From an uncultured Collinsella sp. (GTDB taxonomy: Bacteria; Actinomycetota; Coriobacteriia; Coriobacteriales; Coriobacteriaceae), in the NCBI GenBank assembly GCA_937969105.1, contig CALBUZ010000014.1:1-16099 (forward strand): a DNA stretch of 16,099 nucleotides. The letters run 5' to 3'. The position numbers were made by a program, and so were the translations under genes. The notes under the pieces were generated by a model. That model saw only the letters and a list, made by a program, of their open reading frames with translations, was not told the origin of the DNA and did not search any database. This document shows, piece by piece, positions 5,627 to 12,850 of the stretch. Within the stretch, counting starts at the first letter, position 1; each line of letters begins with the position of its first letter.

Positions 5627-7003
5627 CTATGCCCTCAGCAGATAGCGCACCTCGTAGGGCGCAAGTTCAAGGGAGCCCGTCAGCTCGACCGTGGGCGCAT
5701 CGTCGGCAAGCAGGTCGACGAAGGGGCCGCTGAGTTCGCCGGCTCCAAAGGTGTAGGGCTCGTTCACGGCATTGACCGCCACGAGCACCGTCGCGTCGTC
5801 GCAGGCGCGCTCGAACAGCAACTGCTTGTTCTGGATCGCCACGTTGCGATAGGCACCGTAGTTGAGGGCACGGGCCGCCGCGTCGTTTGCCGAGCGTAGG
5901 TGCGCCAGCTGCTCGATGAAGGCCGTCAGTTCGTTGGGCGCAGGCTCATCGAGCGCAGGTCGCAGCGCCCAGTCGCCATCGGGGCCGCCCTTTTCGCCAG
6001 TAATCCCCCACTCGCTACCGTAGTAGACGCACGGAATGCCCGGCATACCAAAGAGTATGCTGTAGGCGGGGCGCAGGCAGGACTTGTCGGTGAGGATGCT
6101 TGCCAGGCGCGGCACGTCGTGGTTGTCGACAAACGACAGCAGATGCTTCCCGCGATAAATGCACCACGGGTCACCGCCAAACTGGCGATGAAGCGAGTGG
6201 GCAATCTCGAACATGTTGACCGAGTTAAAGCTAGAGTACAGGCCCTTGTAGCACTCGTAGTTGGTGCAGGAGTCGAGCATCTCGTCGTTGACGATCTGGT
6301 TGTAATCGCCGTGGAGCGTCTCGCCAATCAGCACAAAGTCGGGCTTGAGCCCACGGGTAAAAGTATGCAGGCGGCGCATAAAATCGCGATCGAGCATATA
6401 GGCGACGTCCAGGCGCAGACCGTCGACGCCAAAGACTTCGGTCCAGCGACGCACGGACTCAAGCAGGTAATCGACCACGGCGGGGTTTTGCAGGTTGAGC
6501 TTCACAAGCTCAAAATGGCCCTCCCAGCCCTCGTACCAAAAGCCGTCGCCGTAGCACGAGTCACCGTCAAAGCTGATGTGGAACCAGTCCTTGTACGGCG
6601 AATCCCACTTGCGCTCCTGCACATCGCGGAAGGCCCAAAAGCCGCGACCGACGTGGTTGAAGACAGCATCGAGCACCACGCGGATGCCATGGGCGTGCAG
6701 CGTCTCGCACACGGCGGCAAAGTCGGCGTCCCCACCCAGGCGACGGTCTATATGGCGCAGGCTGCGTGTATCGTAGCCGTGACTATCGGACTCGAGCGGC
6801 GGGTTGATGAGCACAGCGCCAACGCCGAGTTCCTGCAGGTAGTCGGCCCACTGGGCAATCTTCATGATGGGCGCATCGGGGTTGGGCGCGGCGTTGGCAG
6901 CCTGGGCGAGCTCATCCTCGGCAACGGGCGCGGCGTTTTCGCGCGGAGCTCCACAAAAGCCCAGCGGATAGATTTGATAGAACGTCGTCTCGTATGCCCA
7001 CAT
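5627..7003 (-). CDS. Glycoside hydrolase family 13 alpha-amylase-like enzyme
   Basis: This 458-residue protein is a GH13 (beta/alpha)8-barrel enzyme acting on alpha-glucan or maltodextrin bonds. It starts MWAYETTFYQIYPLGF, typical of cyclomaltodextrinase or neopullulanase-like intracellular amylases without the N-terminal starch-binding domain. The four GH13 regions are present: DAVFNHVG (112-119), GLRLDVAY with nucleophile D199, IGETLHGD with acid/base E228, and FVDNHDVPR with D296. There is no signal peptide, so it is probably cytoplasmic. A C-terminal beta domain ends APYEVRYLL. The start at 7003 is chosen over one 11 codons earlier because GGGAGG is correctly spaced there and similarity begins there. 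It is the first gene of a pair with the DNA glycosylase. Confidence 0.93.
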   Translation of the reverse strand: MWAYETTFYQIYPLGFCGAPRENAAPVAEDELAQAANAAPNPDAPIMKIAQWADYLQELGVGAVLINPPLESDSHGYDTRSLRHIDRRLGGDADFAAVCETLHAHGIRVVLDAVFNHVGRGFWAFRDVQERKWDSPYKDWFHISFDGDSCYGDGFWYEGWEGHFELVKLNLQNPAVVDYLLESVRRWTEVFGVDGLRLDVAYMLDRDFMRRLHTFTRGLKPDFVLIGETLHGDYNQIVNDEMLDSCTNYECYKGLYSSFNSVNMFEIAHSLHRQFGGDPWCIYRGKHLLSFVDNHDVPRLASILTDKSCLRPAYSILFGMPGIPCVYYGSEWGITGEKGGPDGDWALRPALDEPAPNELTAFIEQLAHLRSANDAAARALNYGAYRNVAIQNKQLLFERACDDATVLVAVNAVNEPYTFGAGELSGPFVDLLADDAPTVELTGSLELAPYEVRYLLRA

Positions 7004-7074
7004 AGCAACCTCCCGGTAAGCGCAACACAACGACATCCATTGTATGCCCGGCTTGTATCCTCTTCCCCAAAATA

Positions 7075-7141
7075 AGTTGCGGTGGAATAGTTCCTGCTTG
7101 GGCCTTCAGAGGCCTTAAACAGGAACTATTCCACCGCAACT
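7075..7141. repeat. 67-bp extragenic palindrome, copy 1
   Basis: Perfect 22-bp arms (7075-7096 and 7120-7141, starting AGTTGCGGTGGAATAG) enclose 23 bases containing a small inner hairpin GGCCT-TCAG-AGGCC (7101-7114). It lies 15 bases after the MFS stop codon and about 70 bases before the amylase start, on neither coding sequence. The same architecture and total length recur at 12630-12696. Confidence 0.95.
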
Positions 7142-7156
7142 GATGAGGAAACGTGA

Positions 7157-8353
7157 TTAGGCGACGGGTTTGGCGCGGCGAATGGCCGGGAACATCACCG
7201 TGATAGCGAGGATAACGCCCACGACGGCAATCGCCCCGCCCGCGAAGCCGATCCAGGAGATACCGGGGCCCGAAACCACGGCTCCGCCGATCGCGGTACC
7301 CGTGCCGATACCGAGGTTGAACAGGCCCGAGAAGATCGACATGGCGACGGCCGACGAGTCCGCCGGCGTGTGCTTGATGAGCTCGGCCTGAAACGCCACG
7401 TTAAAGGCCGTGGCGCAGCAACCCCACAGTGCGCAGACGGCAAGCACTGTCGCGAGCGACGATGCGGCCGGCCCCATGAGCAGCAGGGCCACCGGCACGC
7501 CGGAGAGCGTGATAGCCAAGAACGGGAAGCGATGCCCATCGAACAGGCGGCCGAACAGCCAGCTTCCGAGCAAACCAGAGCAGCCAAACGCCGTCAGCGT
7601 CATGGTAATGGCGCCCGCATCGACGTGCGCGACCTGCGCCAGGAAGGGCTCGATATAGCTGTAGCTTGCGTAATAGCCGGTCGCCATGAAGACCGTGACT
7701 GCGTAGAGCGCGATGAGGAGCGGGTTCTTGAGCAGCTCGGGCAGCTGTTTGACGGTAAAGCGCTCACCCGCCGGCATGGCCGGGAACACCGCTGCCTGGT
7801 AGACGGCCGCGATGGCTGAGAGGCCCCCGACCACGGCAAACGTCATGCGCCAGCCCACGGCCAAGCCAATGGCGCGACCGAGAGGCAGGCCGAAGATCTG
7901 TGCGATGGAAGAGCCCGTAGCGATCATGCTGATGGCGAGCGCCCCGTGGCGTGTGTCAACCAGGCGCGACGCCATGATCGAGGCGACCGACCAGAACACG
8001 GCGTGCGCGCAGGCAACCACCAGGCGCGCGCAGACTAAGATGGGATAGGTCGGTGCCAAGGCGGACAGAAACTGGCCCAGCGAGAACACGGCGAGCACGC
8101 CCAGCAGCATCCGCTTGAACTCGAAGCGCGAGGCAAACACCATGAGCGGCAACGACAGCAGCATGACGCCCCAGGCATAGACCGAGATCATGATGCCAGC
8201 TTGGGCCTCGGTGAGCGAGAACGACGCGGCGATATCAGTCAAAAGGCCGATGGGCATAAACTCCGACGTGTTGAACACGAACGCACAGCAGGTGAGCCCG
8301 ATGAGCGGGAGCCACTGCCTGAGCGTGATGCCGTCTTGCCTTGCCTGACTCAT
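7157..8353 (-). CDS. MFS transporter, SotB-like sugar or drug efflux family
   Basis: The 398-residue membrane protein has about 12 hydrophobic segments and belongs to the DHA1-type major facilitator group. FVFNTSEFMPIGLLTDIA (25-42) and the following YAWGVMLLSLPLM are characteristic of SotB-like exporters, which expel sugars or small toxic compounds using the proton gradient. Further support comes from RLVVACAHAVFWSVASIMAS and GLPLGRAIGLAVGWRMTF. The ATG at 8353 is used because GGAGA lies 8 bases upstream; a TTG five codons earlier would overlap this site. A promoter candidate lies just upstream, so it is probably transcribed independently of feoAB. The actual substrate is unknown. Confidence 0.9.
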   Translation of the reverse strand: MSQARQDGITLRQWLPLIGLTCCAFVFNTSEFMPIGLLTDIAASFSLTEAQAGIMISVYAWGVMLLSLPLMVFASRFEFKRMLLGVLAVFSLGQFLSALAPTYPILVCARLVVACAHAVFWSVASIMASRLVDTRHGALAISMIATGSSIAQIFGLPLGRAIGLAVGWRMTFAVVGGLSAIAAVYQAAVFPAMPAGERFTVKQLPELLKNPLLIALYAVTVFMATGYYASYSYIEPFLAQVAHVDAGAITMTLTAFGCSGLLGSWLFGRLFDGHRFPFLAITLSGVPVALLLMGPAASSLATVLAVCALWGCCATAFNVAFQAELIKHTPADSSAVAMSIFSGLFNLGIGTGTAIGGAVVSGPGISWIGFAGGAIAVVGVILAITVMFPAIRRAKPVA

Positions 8354-8386
8354 ATATAACGTCTCCAATCATTTTGAGTGGAGGCG

Positions 8387-8416
8387 ATTATATAGCAACG
8401 GCCCCGCATCCGTCAG
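8387..8416 (-). promoter_or_regulatory. Candidate MFS gene promoter, -35 inside a hairpin
   Basis: A perfect minus-strand TATAAT (8392-8387) with CTGACG (8416-8411) at 18 bases lies about 35 bases before the MFS start. The -35 falls in the loop of an 11-bp dyad with one mismatch (8400-8410 and 8422-8432, GGCCC and GGGCC outer arms). The dyad follows the feoAB stop by about 40 bases but lacks a T-tract, so it could be a weak terminator, an operator, or both. Confidence 0.55.
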
Positions 8417-8474
8417 CAACAGATGCAGGGCCGAAAACAATTCGATACACAAAGGTTGCGCCGTCAATAAATAA

Positions 8475-10835
8475 CTAAGCCAGCCCCAGCAATATGCCCG
8501 CCGAATGCACGACAAACGCCACGATCCAGGCGACCGTCACTTGAAACGCGAACACGGCAACGGCGTAGCGCGCGCCCAGCTCGCTCTTGACGGCGCCGAT
8601 GGCTGCCACACAGGGCGGGTACAGCAGCGTAAAGACCAGGAACACATAGGCAGTGAACGGCGAAAACATGGTCGACAGTGCCGCGGGCGAGGTCGCGCCC
8701 AAAAGCACCGTGAGGGTCGAGATGACACTCTCCTTGGCAATAAGTCCGGTGACGAGCGCCGTGGATGCACGCCAGTCGCCAAACCCAAGCGGCGCCAGCG
8801 CCGGCGCAATGATGCTGCCGAGGCCCGCAAGTAGACTCTGCGACTGATCGGCGACCACATTAAAGCGGATGTCGAACGTCTGCAGGAACCAGATGACCAC
8901 GGTCGCGGCAAAGATAATGGTAAAGGCCTTGGTAATAAAGTCTTTGGCCTTATCCCATGCCAGCATCACTGTCGTCTTGACGCTCGGCAGGCGGTAATTG
9001 GGCAGCTCCATGATAAACGGCACCGGGTCGCCCTTAAATACCGTGCGGTTGAGCACCAAGGCCGCGATGCAACCGACCGCAATGCCAATCAGATAGAGCG
9101 AGACCATGGCGGGGATCGTCGCCTGCGGGAAAAACGCCCCGCACAGCAGGCCATAGACCGGCAACTTGGCCGAGCAGCTCATGAACGGCGTGAGCATGAC
9201 CGTCATCTTGCGGTCGTGCTCGGATGGGAGCGTACGGGTCGACATGATAGCCGGCACGGTGCAGCCAAAACCGACGAGCATGGGCACAAAGCTGCGGCCC
9301 GACAGGCCAAAGCGACGCAACACCTTATCCATGACAAAGGCGACGCGCGCCATGTAGCCCGAGTCCTCCAGAATGGAGAGGAACAAAAAGAGCACGACGA
9401 TAATCGGCAGGAAGGTCAACACACTGCCTACGCCCGTAAGCACGCCGTCGACAGCCAGCGAGCGCACCACGTCGTTGGTGCCGAACGCCTTGAGACCCGC
9501 ATCGGCCGAGGCGACGATGGCAGCGATGCCGTCCTCCATGAGTCCCTGCAACGCCGCGCCGATCACGCCAAACGTCAGCCAAAAGACGAGGCCCATGATC
9601 ACCAGGAACGCCGGAATGGCTGTGTAACGACCTGTCAGGATGCGGTCAATCTTGACGGAGCGCACATGCTCGCGGCTCTCATGAGGCTTAACGACGCAAC
9701 GCCCACACACGTCGCCGATAAAGCTAAAGCGCATATCGGCCAGCGCGGACAGGCGGTCGGTGCCGGCCTCGCCCTCCATCTGGGTAATGATGTGCTCGAT
9801 AGCGTCGAGCTCGTTTCGATCCAGATGAAGCGCCTCGGTCACCAGCTCGTCGCCCTCAACCAGCTTGGTCGCCGCAAAACGCACGGGAATGTGCGCCGTC
9901 GCGGCATGGTCCTCGATAAGGTTGGCAATGCCGTGAATGCAGCGATGCAGCGCACCGCCGTCTGGGCCATCGGGCGCGCAGAAGTCCAGGCGACCGGGGC
10001 GCTCGCGAAAGCGCGCCACATGCAGGGCATGATCAACCAACTCGCCGATGCCCTCGTTGCGGGCGGCGCTAATAGGCACGACCGGCACGCCCAGCAGGCT
10101 CTCGAGCAGGTTGACATCCACGGCGCCGCCGTTGGCCGTCACCTCGTCCATCATGTTGAGCGCGATGACCATAGGGCGGTCGAGCTCCATGAGCTGCAGC
10201 GTCAGGTACAGATTGCGCTCAATGTTGGTGGCGTCGATGATGTCGATGATGGCGTCGGGGTTTTCGTCCAAAATGAATTGGCGGCTGACGATCTCTTCGC
10301 CTGTGTACGGCGACAGGGAGTAAATGCCGGGCAGGTCGGTAACGCTCGCCTCGGGATGGTTGCGGATGGTGCCATCTTTGCGGTCGACCGTCACGCCGGG
10401 AAAGTTACCAACGTGCTGGTTGGAGCCCGTCAGCTGGTTGAACAGCGTGGTCTTACCGCAGTTTTGGTTGCCGGCGAGGGCAAAATGAAGCGGTGCGCCC
10501 TCGGGCACGGCCGTTTTTGCCGCACGGGGCGAATACGTCCCCTCGCCGAGTGCCGGGTGCTCCGTCGTGCCGATTGCGGCGTTAGCGCGCGGACCCGTAT
10601 CGGTGTCGTGAACACCCACGAGCTCAATCCGTGCGGCATCGTCCTTGCGCAGCGTCAACTCGTAGCCACGCAGGCGAATCTCGAGCGGGTCGCCCATGGG
10701 GGCGTACTTCATCATGGTAACTTCGGTGCCCGGTGTTAGGCCCATGTCCAAAATATGTTGTCGGAGTGCCTGGTCGTCCGATGTCACCGATGCGACAACG
10801 GCGTCCTTTCCAATCTCGAGCGTATCGAGCTTCAC
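8475..10835 (-). CDS. feoB: Fused FeoA-FeoB ferrous iron transporter
   Basis: The 786-residue protein imports Fe(II) across the inner membrane. Residues 1-73 form an SH3-like FeoA domain (LRQHILDMGLTPGTEV, PLEIRLRGYELTLR). A linker leads to the FeoB G domain: G1 GNQNCGKTT (122-130), G2 threonine near T149 in NFPGVTVD, G3 DLPG (167-170) and G4 NMMD (227-230). A helical insertion follows. The membrane region starts near 400 and contains the two FeoB gate motifs, with GFGCTVPAIMSTRTLPSEHD and SCSAKLPVYGLLCGAFFPQA. The GTG start at 10835 has GGAGGA about 8 bases upstream. FeoA is fused to the N-terminus, which is less common than separate genes, and no FeoC follows. A promoter and a tandem operator-like repeat lie immediately upstream. 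Confidence 0.97.
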   Translation of the reverse strand: MKLDTLEIGKDAVVASVTSDDQALRQHILDMGLTPGTEVTMMKYAPMGDPLEIRLRGYELTLRKDDAARIELVGVHDTDTGPRANAAIGTTEHPALGEGTYSPRAAKTAVPEGAPLHFALAGNQNCGKTTLFNQLTGSNQHVGNFPGVTVDRKDGTIRNHPEASVTDLPGIYSLSPYTGEEIVSRQFILDENPDAIIDIIDATNIERNLYLTLQLMELDRPMVIALNMMDEVTANGGAVDVNLLESLLGVPVVPISAARNEGIGELVDHALHVARFRERPGRLDFCAPDGPDGGALHRCIHGIANLIEDHAATAHIPVRFAATKLVEGDELVTEALHLDRNELDAIEHIITQMEGEAGTDRLSALADMRFSFIGDVCGRCVVKPHESREHVRSVKIDRILTGRYTAIPAFLVIMGLVFWLTFGVIGAALQGLMEDGIAAIVASADAGLKAFGTNDVVRSLAVDGVLTGVGSVLTFLPIIVVLFLFLSILEDSGYMARVAFVMDKVLRRFGLSGRSFVPMLVGFGCTVPAIMSTRTLPSEHDRKMTVMLTPFMSCSAKLPVYGLLCGAFFPQATIPAMVSLYLIGIAVGCIAALVLNRTVFKGDPVPFIMELPNYRLPSVKTTVMLAWDKAKDFITKAFTIIFAATVVIWFLQTFDIRFNVVADQSQSLLAGLGSIIAPALAPLGFGDWRASTALVTGLIAKESVISTLTVLLGATSPAALSTMFSPFTAYVFLVFTLLYPPCVAAIGAVKSELGARYAVAVFAFQVTVAWIVAFVVHSAGILLGLA

Positions 10836-10876
10836 GTCCGTGTTCCTCCCCCGGCGCCCACAGGGCGTTGCATTTT

Positions 10877-10910
10877 GTTTACCATGGCTAACCGTTTGCC
10901 ATGGCTAACC
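10877..10910 (-). promoter_or_regulatory. Tandem 17-bp operator-like repeats at the feoAB transcription start
   Basis: Two abutting direct repeats, GTTTACCATGGCTAACC (10877-10893) and GTTTGCCATGGCTAACC (10894-10910) on the plus strand, differ at one base. Each is itself a partial palindrome centred on CCATGG. On the transcribed side they read GGTTAGCC..., the same 8-mer as in one half of the DtxR/IdeR iron box, although the other half of that box is not matched. They lie just downstream of the predicted start near 10918, a position suited to iron-dependent repression. Confidence 0.6.
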
Positions 10911-10924
10911 AATTGTAACCATGC

Positions 10925-10954
10925 ATGATAGCGCGAACACACAACGATGTTCAA
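10925..10954 (-). promoter_or_regulatory. feoAB promoter
   Basis: Minus-strand TTGAAC (10954-10949) and TATCAT (10930-10925) have an 18-base spacer. The predicted start is near 10918, leaving an approximately 80-base leader that contains the tandem repeats and the GGAGGA ribosome site. Confidence 0.65.
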
Positions 10955-11033
10955 TCGACAGATCGGTGCAATGGGGACAGATCGCTTTGCCCAATAGATG
11001 CGATGCGGAACAACCAGGCGCGGGAGGGGGTTC

Positions 11034-11235
11034 CGGGACACGGTTTCCCAGACGGCACCCTTTCGGAAACCGCACTCCACTATTCAGGCGAATTCCGGGA
11101 TGCAGTTTCCCGATGGGAGCTCCTGGGGAAACTGCATCCCACTCCGAAGCGTCAAAACGGGATGCGCTTTCCGGTTGAGGCCTCTAGCGGAAACTGCGTC
11201 CCGGAATCTGCAGCAGAAACGGGACGCAGTTTCCG
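11034..11235. repeat. Array of seven alternating half-palindromes (GGGAYGCAGTTTCC family)
   Basis: Seven copies of a 14-16 base motif alternate in orientation. Forward copies are at 11035-11049, 11097-11111, 11159-11173 and 11221-11235; reverse copies are at 11065-11078, 11126-11140 and 11188-11202. Consecutive copies pair into hairpins; copies 3 and 4 are perfect 15-base inverted repeats, and copies 6 and 7 are too. Forward copies recur exactly every 62 bases. The block fills most of the 513-base feoAB / zinc-ribbon gap, which has no gene. This resembles BIME-type clusters of REP sequences. Confidence 0.92.
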
Positions 11236-11348
11236 AACGGAGAGCACAGCAATGTTGCGCAACAACGGACGAGCGTTCGCCCTTAGCATGAGGACAGAAG
11301 GAAATGCGCCCGGTATTCGCGCGGGCACCGATCGAGGGGAGTCTGCAC

Positions 11349-12572
11349 ATGTTCTGCCGAAATTGCGGGTCGAAGGTCGAGGACGGGACCAGGTTCTGCC
11401 CCGTGTGCGGCGAGCCCATTGCCGCCGAATATGAAGCCCCGGCCGAATCGCAGAGCGACTATCAACCCGCCCCGGCAGCCGAGGCGCAGCCGACGGCACC
11501 GGCGCCGGCGAAGGCCAAGCGCTCAAAGAGGCCCCTCGCGATCGCGGCCGTCGTGATCGCATTGCTCGCTGCGGGCGGCGGTGCCGGCTACTACTTCGGC
11601 GTCTACGCCCCCGAGCAGGCTCGACAGGCGGCCGAACAGGAGGCGCTCGCGGCAAAGCACGCCGTGCGCTTTAGCGTCTCGGCCCAGGGCTGGGACACCT
11701 CGGCGGGAGCGAGCAGGCTGCCGGTTCATATTACAGGCAAGGAAGACCGCGGCAAGAAGGTCGACGCCGTGCGCTACGTGGACAGCGACGGCGAGGGCGT
11801 CGAGCTCCGGCGCGGAAGCTACAAGGTCGAGGTCGCCGCCTCCCCTATCGCCGGCGACGGCACGATCTACGCTGTCCCCGCCGACAAGCTCAACATCAAG
11901 TTGGGCGAAAAGGCCGCCGAGAAGAAGACCATTGACGCGGGCGACGTGGCGCTGGAGCCGATCGAGGCGCCCGAAGTGACCGACGACCAGATCGCCGCGG
12001 CAAAGAAGTACGCCGAGGAGGACGAGGGCGCCAAGAAGGCCGGCTTCAATATTGACGCCGAGGCGCTCGCGACCGCCGCGACCAAGCGCCGCGACGACGC
12101 CGTGGCGGCAAAGCAAGCCGAGGAGGAAGCAAGGCGCCAGGCGGAGGAAGAGGCGAGGAAGACCGAGGAGGCAAAACGGGTAAGGACCATCGAAACCGAT
12201 TACTTCACTATGGTCCTTCCCGACTGGTTCCCCATCGATCAGTTTACGGTTCAAACAACCGACCATGCAGACCAGGGGGATGGGATGGGTGCATATACCA
12301 TGGTCCTAGTAACCGCAAAAGATAGCTTTTATCCAAACGGGAAAAACAACCCAAACTTATGTCCAAACTTCGGCATCTGTGCTGACACAAATGGCCTGCC
12401 CGGTGTTGGATGCGCTTTTTATAAGGAGCTCGGCGATACACAGGGCCATACAGTTCGAGTCTGGGGCGGGTCATATGGCGAGTGGAACGGAAAGACAATC
12501 GACGATAGGCCATTCGGAATGAGCGGCGATGATTACGCCAACCTCCTCGCATCCTGCATAACGCTGAAATAG
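11349..12572 (+). CDS. Zinc-ribbon, single-pass membrane protein with an extracytoplasmic domain
   Basis: This 407-residue protein has unknown function. It begins with a CXXC/CXXC zinc ribbon (C3, C6, C17, C20: MFCRNCGSKV...FCPVCGE), then an Ala/Pro-rich linker (30-56) and a basic KAKRSKR before one membrane helix (about 62-85). A beta-rich segment (106-205) follows. A charged Lys/Glu/Ala region (211-280, EEEARRQAEEEARK) is probably coiled coil. The C-terminal domain (281-407) has four cysteines (338, 344, 355, 403) that could form disulfides outside the cell. The ribbon should face the cytoplasm. GAGGGGAG lies 7 bases before the ATG at 11349, so the longer upstream frame is rejected. The C-terminal domain uses different codons: Pro is CCA in 4 of 7, against 0 of 14 before it. 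Confidence 0.88.
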   Translation: MFCRNCGSKVEDGTRFCPVCGEPIAAEYEAPAESQSDYQPAPAAEAQPTAPAPAKAKRSKRPLAIAAVVIALLAAGGGAGYYFGVYAPEQARQAAEQEALAAKHAVRFSVSAQGWDTSAGASRLPVHITGKEDRGKKVDAVRYVDSDGEGVELRRGSYKVEVAASPIAGDGTIYAVPADKLNIKLGEKAAEKKTIDAGDVALEPIEAPEVTDDQIAAAKKYAEEDEGAKKAGFNIDAEALATAATKRRDDAVAAKQAEEEARRQAEEEARKTEEAKRVRTIETDYFTMVLPDWFPIDQFTVQTTDHADQGDGMGAYTMVLVTAKDSFYPNGKNNPNLCPNFGICADTNGLPGVGCAFYKELGDTQGHTVRVWGGSYGEWNGKTIDDRPFGMSGDDYANLLASCITLK

Positions 12573-12629
12573 CAGCCTGCCACCACCCAAAATAATCAGC
12601 TCTCCTCCGTCCCCGGTGGATCAAAGCAA

Positions 12630-12696
12630 AGTTGCGGCGGAATAGCTCCTGGCCGTGGCTTTAACCAGCCAAAACAGGAGCCATTTCACCGCAACT
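12630..12696. repeat. 67-bp extragenic palindrome, copy 2
   Basis: Arms 12630-12651 and 12675-12696 match at 19 of 22 positions and enclose 23 bases with an inner hairpin TGGCT-TTAACC-AGCCA (12656-12671). Length, arm length, inner-loop layout and the AGTTGCGG...TCCTG arm sequence are shared with the copy at 7075. It lies between the convergent zinc-ribbon and amino-acid antiporter genes, next to the antiporter terminator. Confidence 0.93.
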
Positions 12697-12698
12697 GC

Positions 12699-12738
12699 AA
12701 AAACCCGTGCAGGCAACCGTGGTCACCTGCACGGGTTT
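12699..12738 (-). terminator. Intrinsic terminator of the DDAH-antiporter operon
   Basis: A perfect 13-bp stem, AAACCCGTGCAGG (12701-12713) with CCTGCACGGGTTT (12726-12738), has a 12-base loop and is followed on the minus strand by TTTTT. On the plus strand the hairpin is followed by TTTGG, so it may also weakly stop transcription from the zinc-ribbon gene. It lies 112 bases past the antiporter stop; no gene is seen in that gap. Confidence 0.88.
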
Positions 12739-12850
12739 GGTGGGCACTCACAAAGGCACGTTAAGAGGCCCACATAAGATATGGATTACCGAACGGCACC
12801 GGCATGCGATGCCTCAGTCGGCGTACCAAGCGATGAAGCTTGCCGCAGTC

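Noticed and set aside
5900..7075. 391-codon plus-strand open frame opposite the amylase gene
   Set aside because: It is antisense to an intact GH13 enzyme with all catalytic motifs, and no family features are visible in the translation.
9216..10739. 507-codon plus-strand open frame opposite feoB
   Set aside because: It lies fully antisense to a clear FeoA-FeoB gene, its translation has no recognisable domain and a low-complexity His/Arg/Gln/Val composition; it follows from GC-rich codon structure.
10877..10910. Perfect DtxR/IdeR iron box at feoAB
   Set aside because: Only one half (GGTTAGCC) matches the known consensus; the second half reads ATGGYAAAC, so only an operator-like repeat is claimed.
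11034..11235. Regularly spaced repeats as a CRISPR array
   Set aside because: Copies alternate in orientation, are only about 15 bases and variable, and no cas gene is near.
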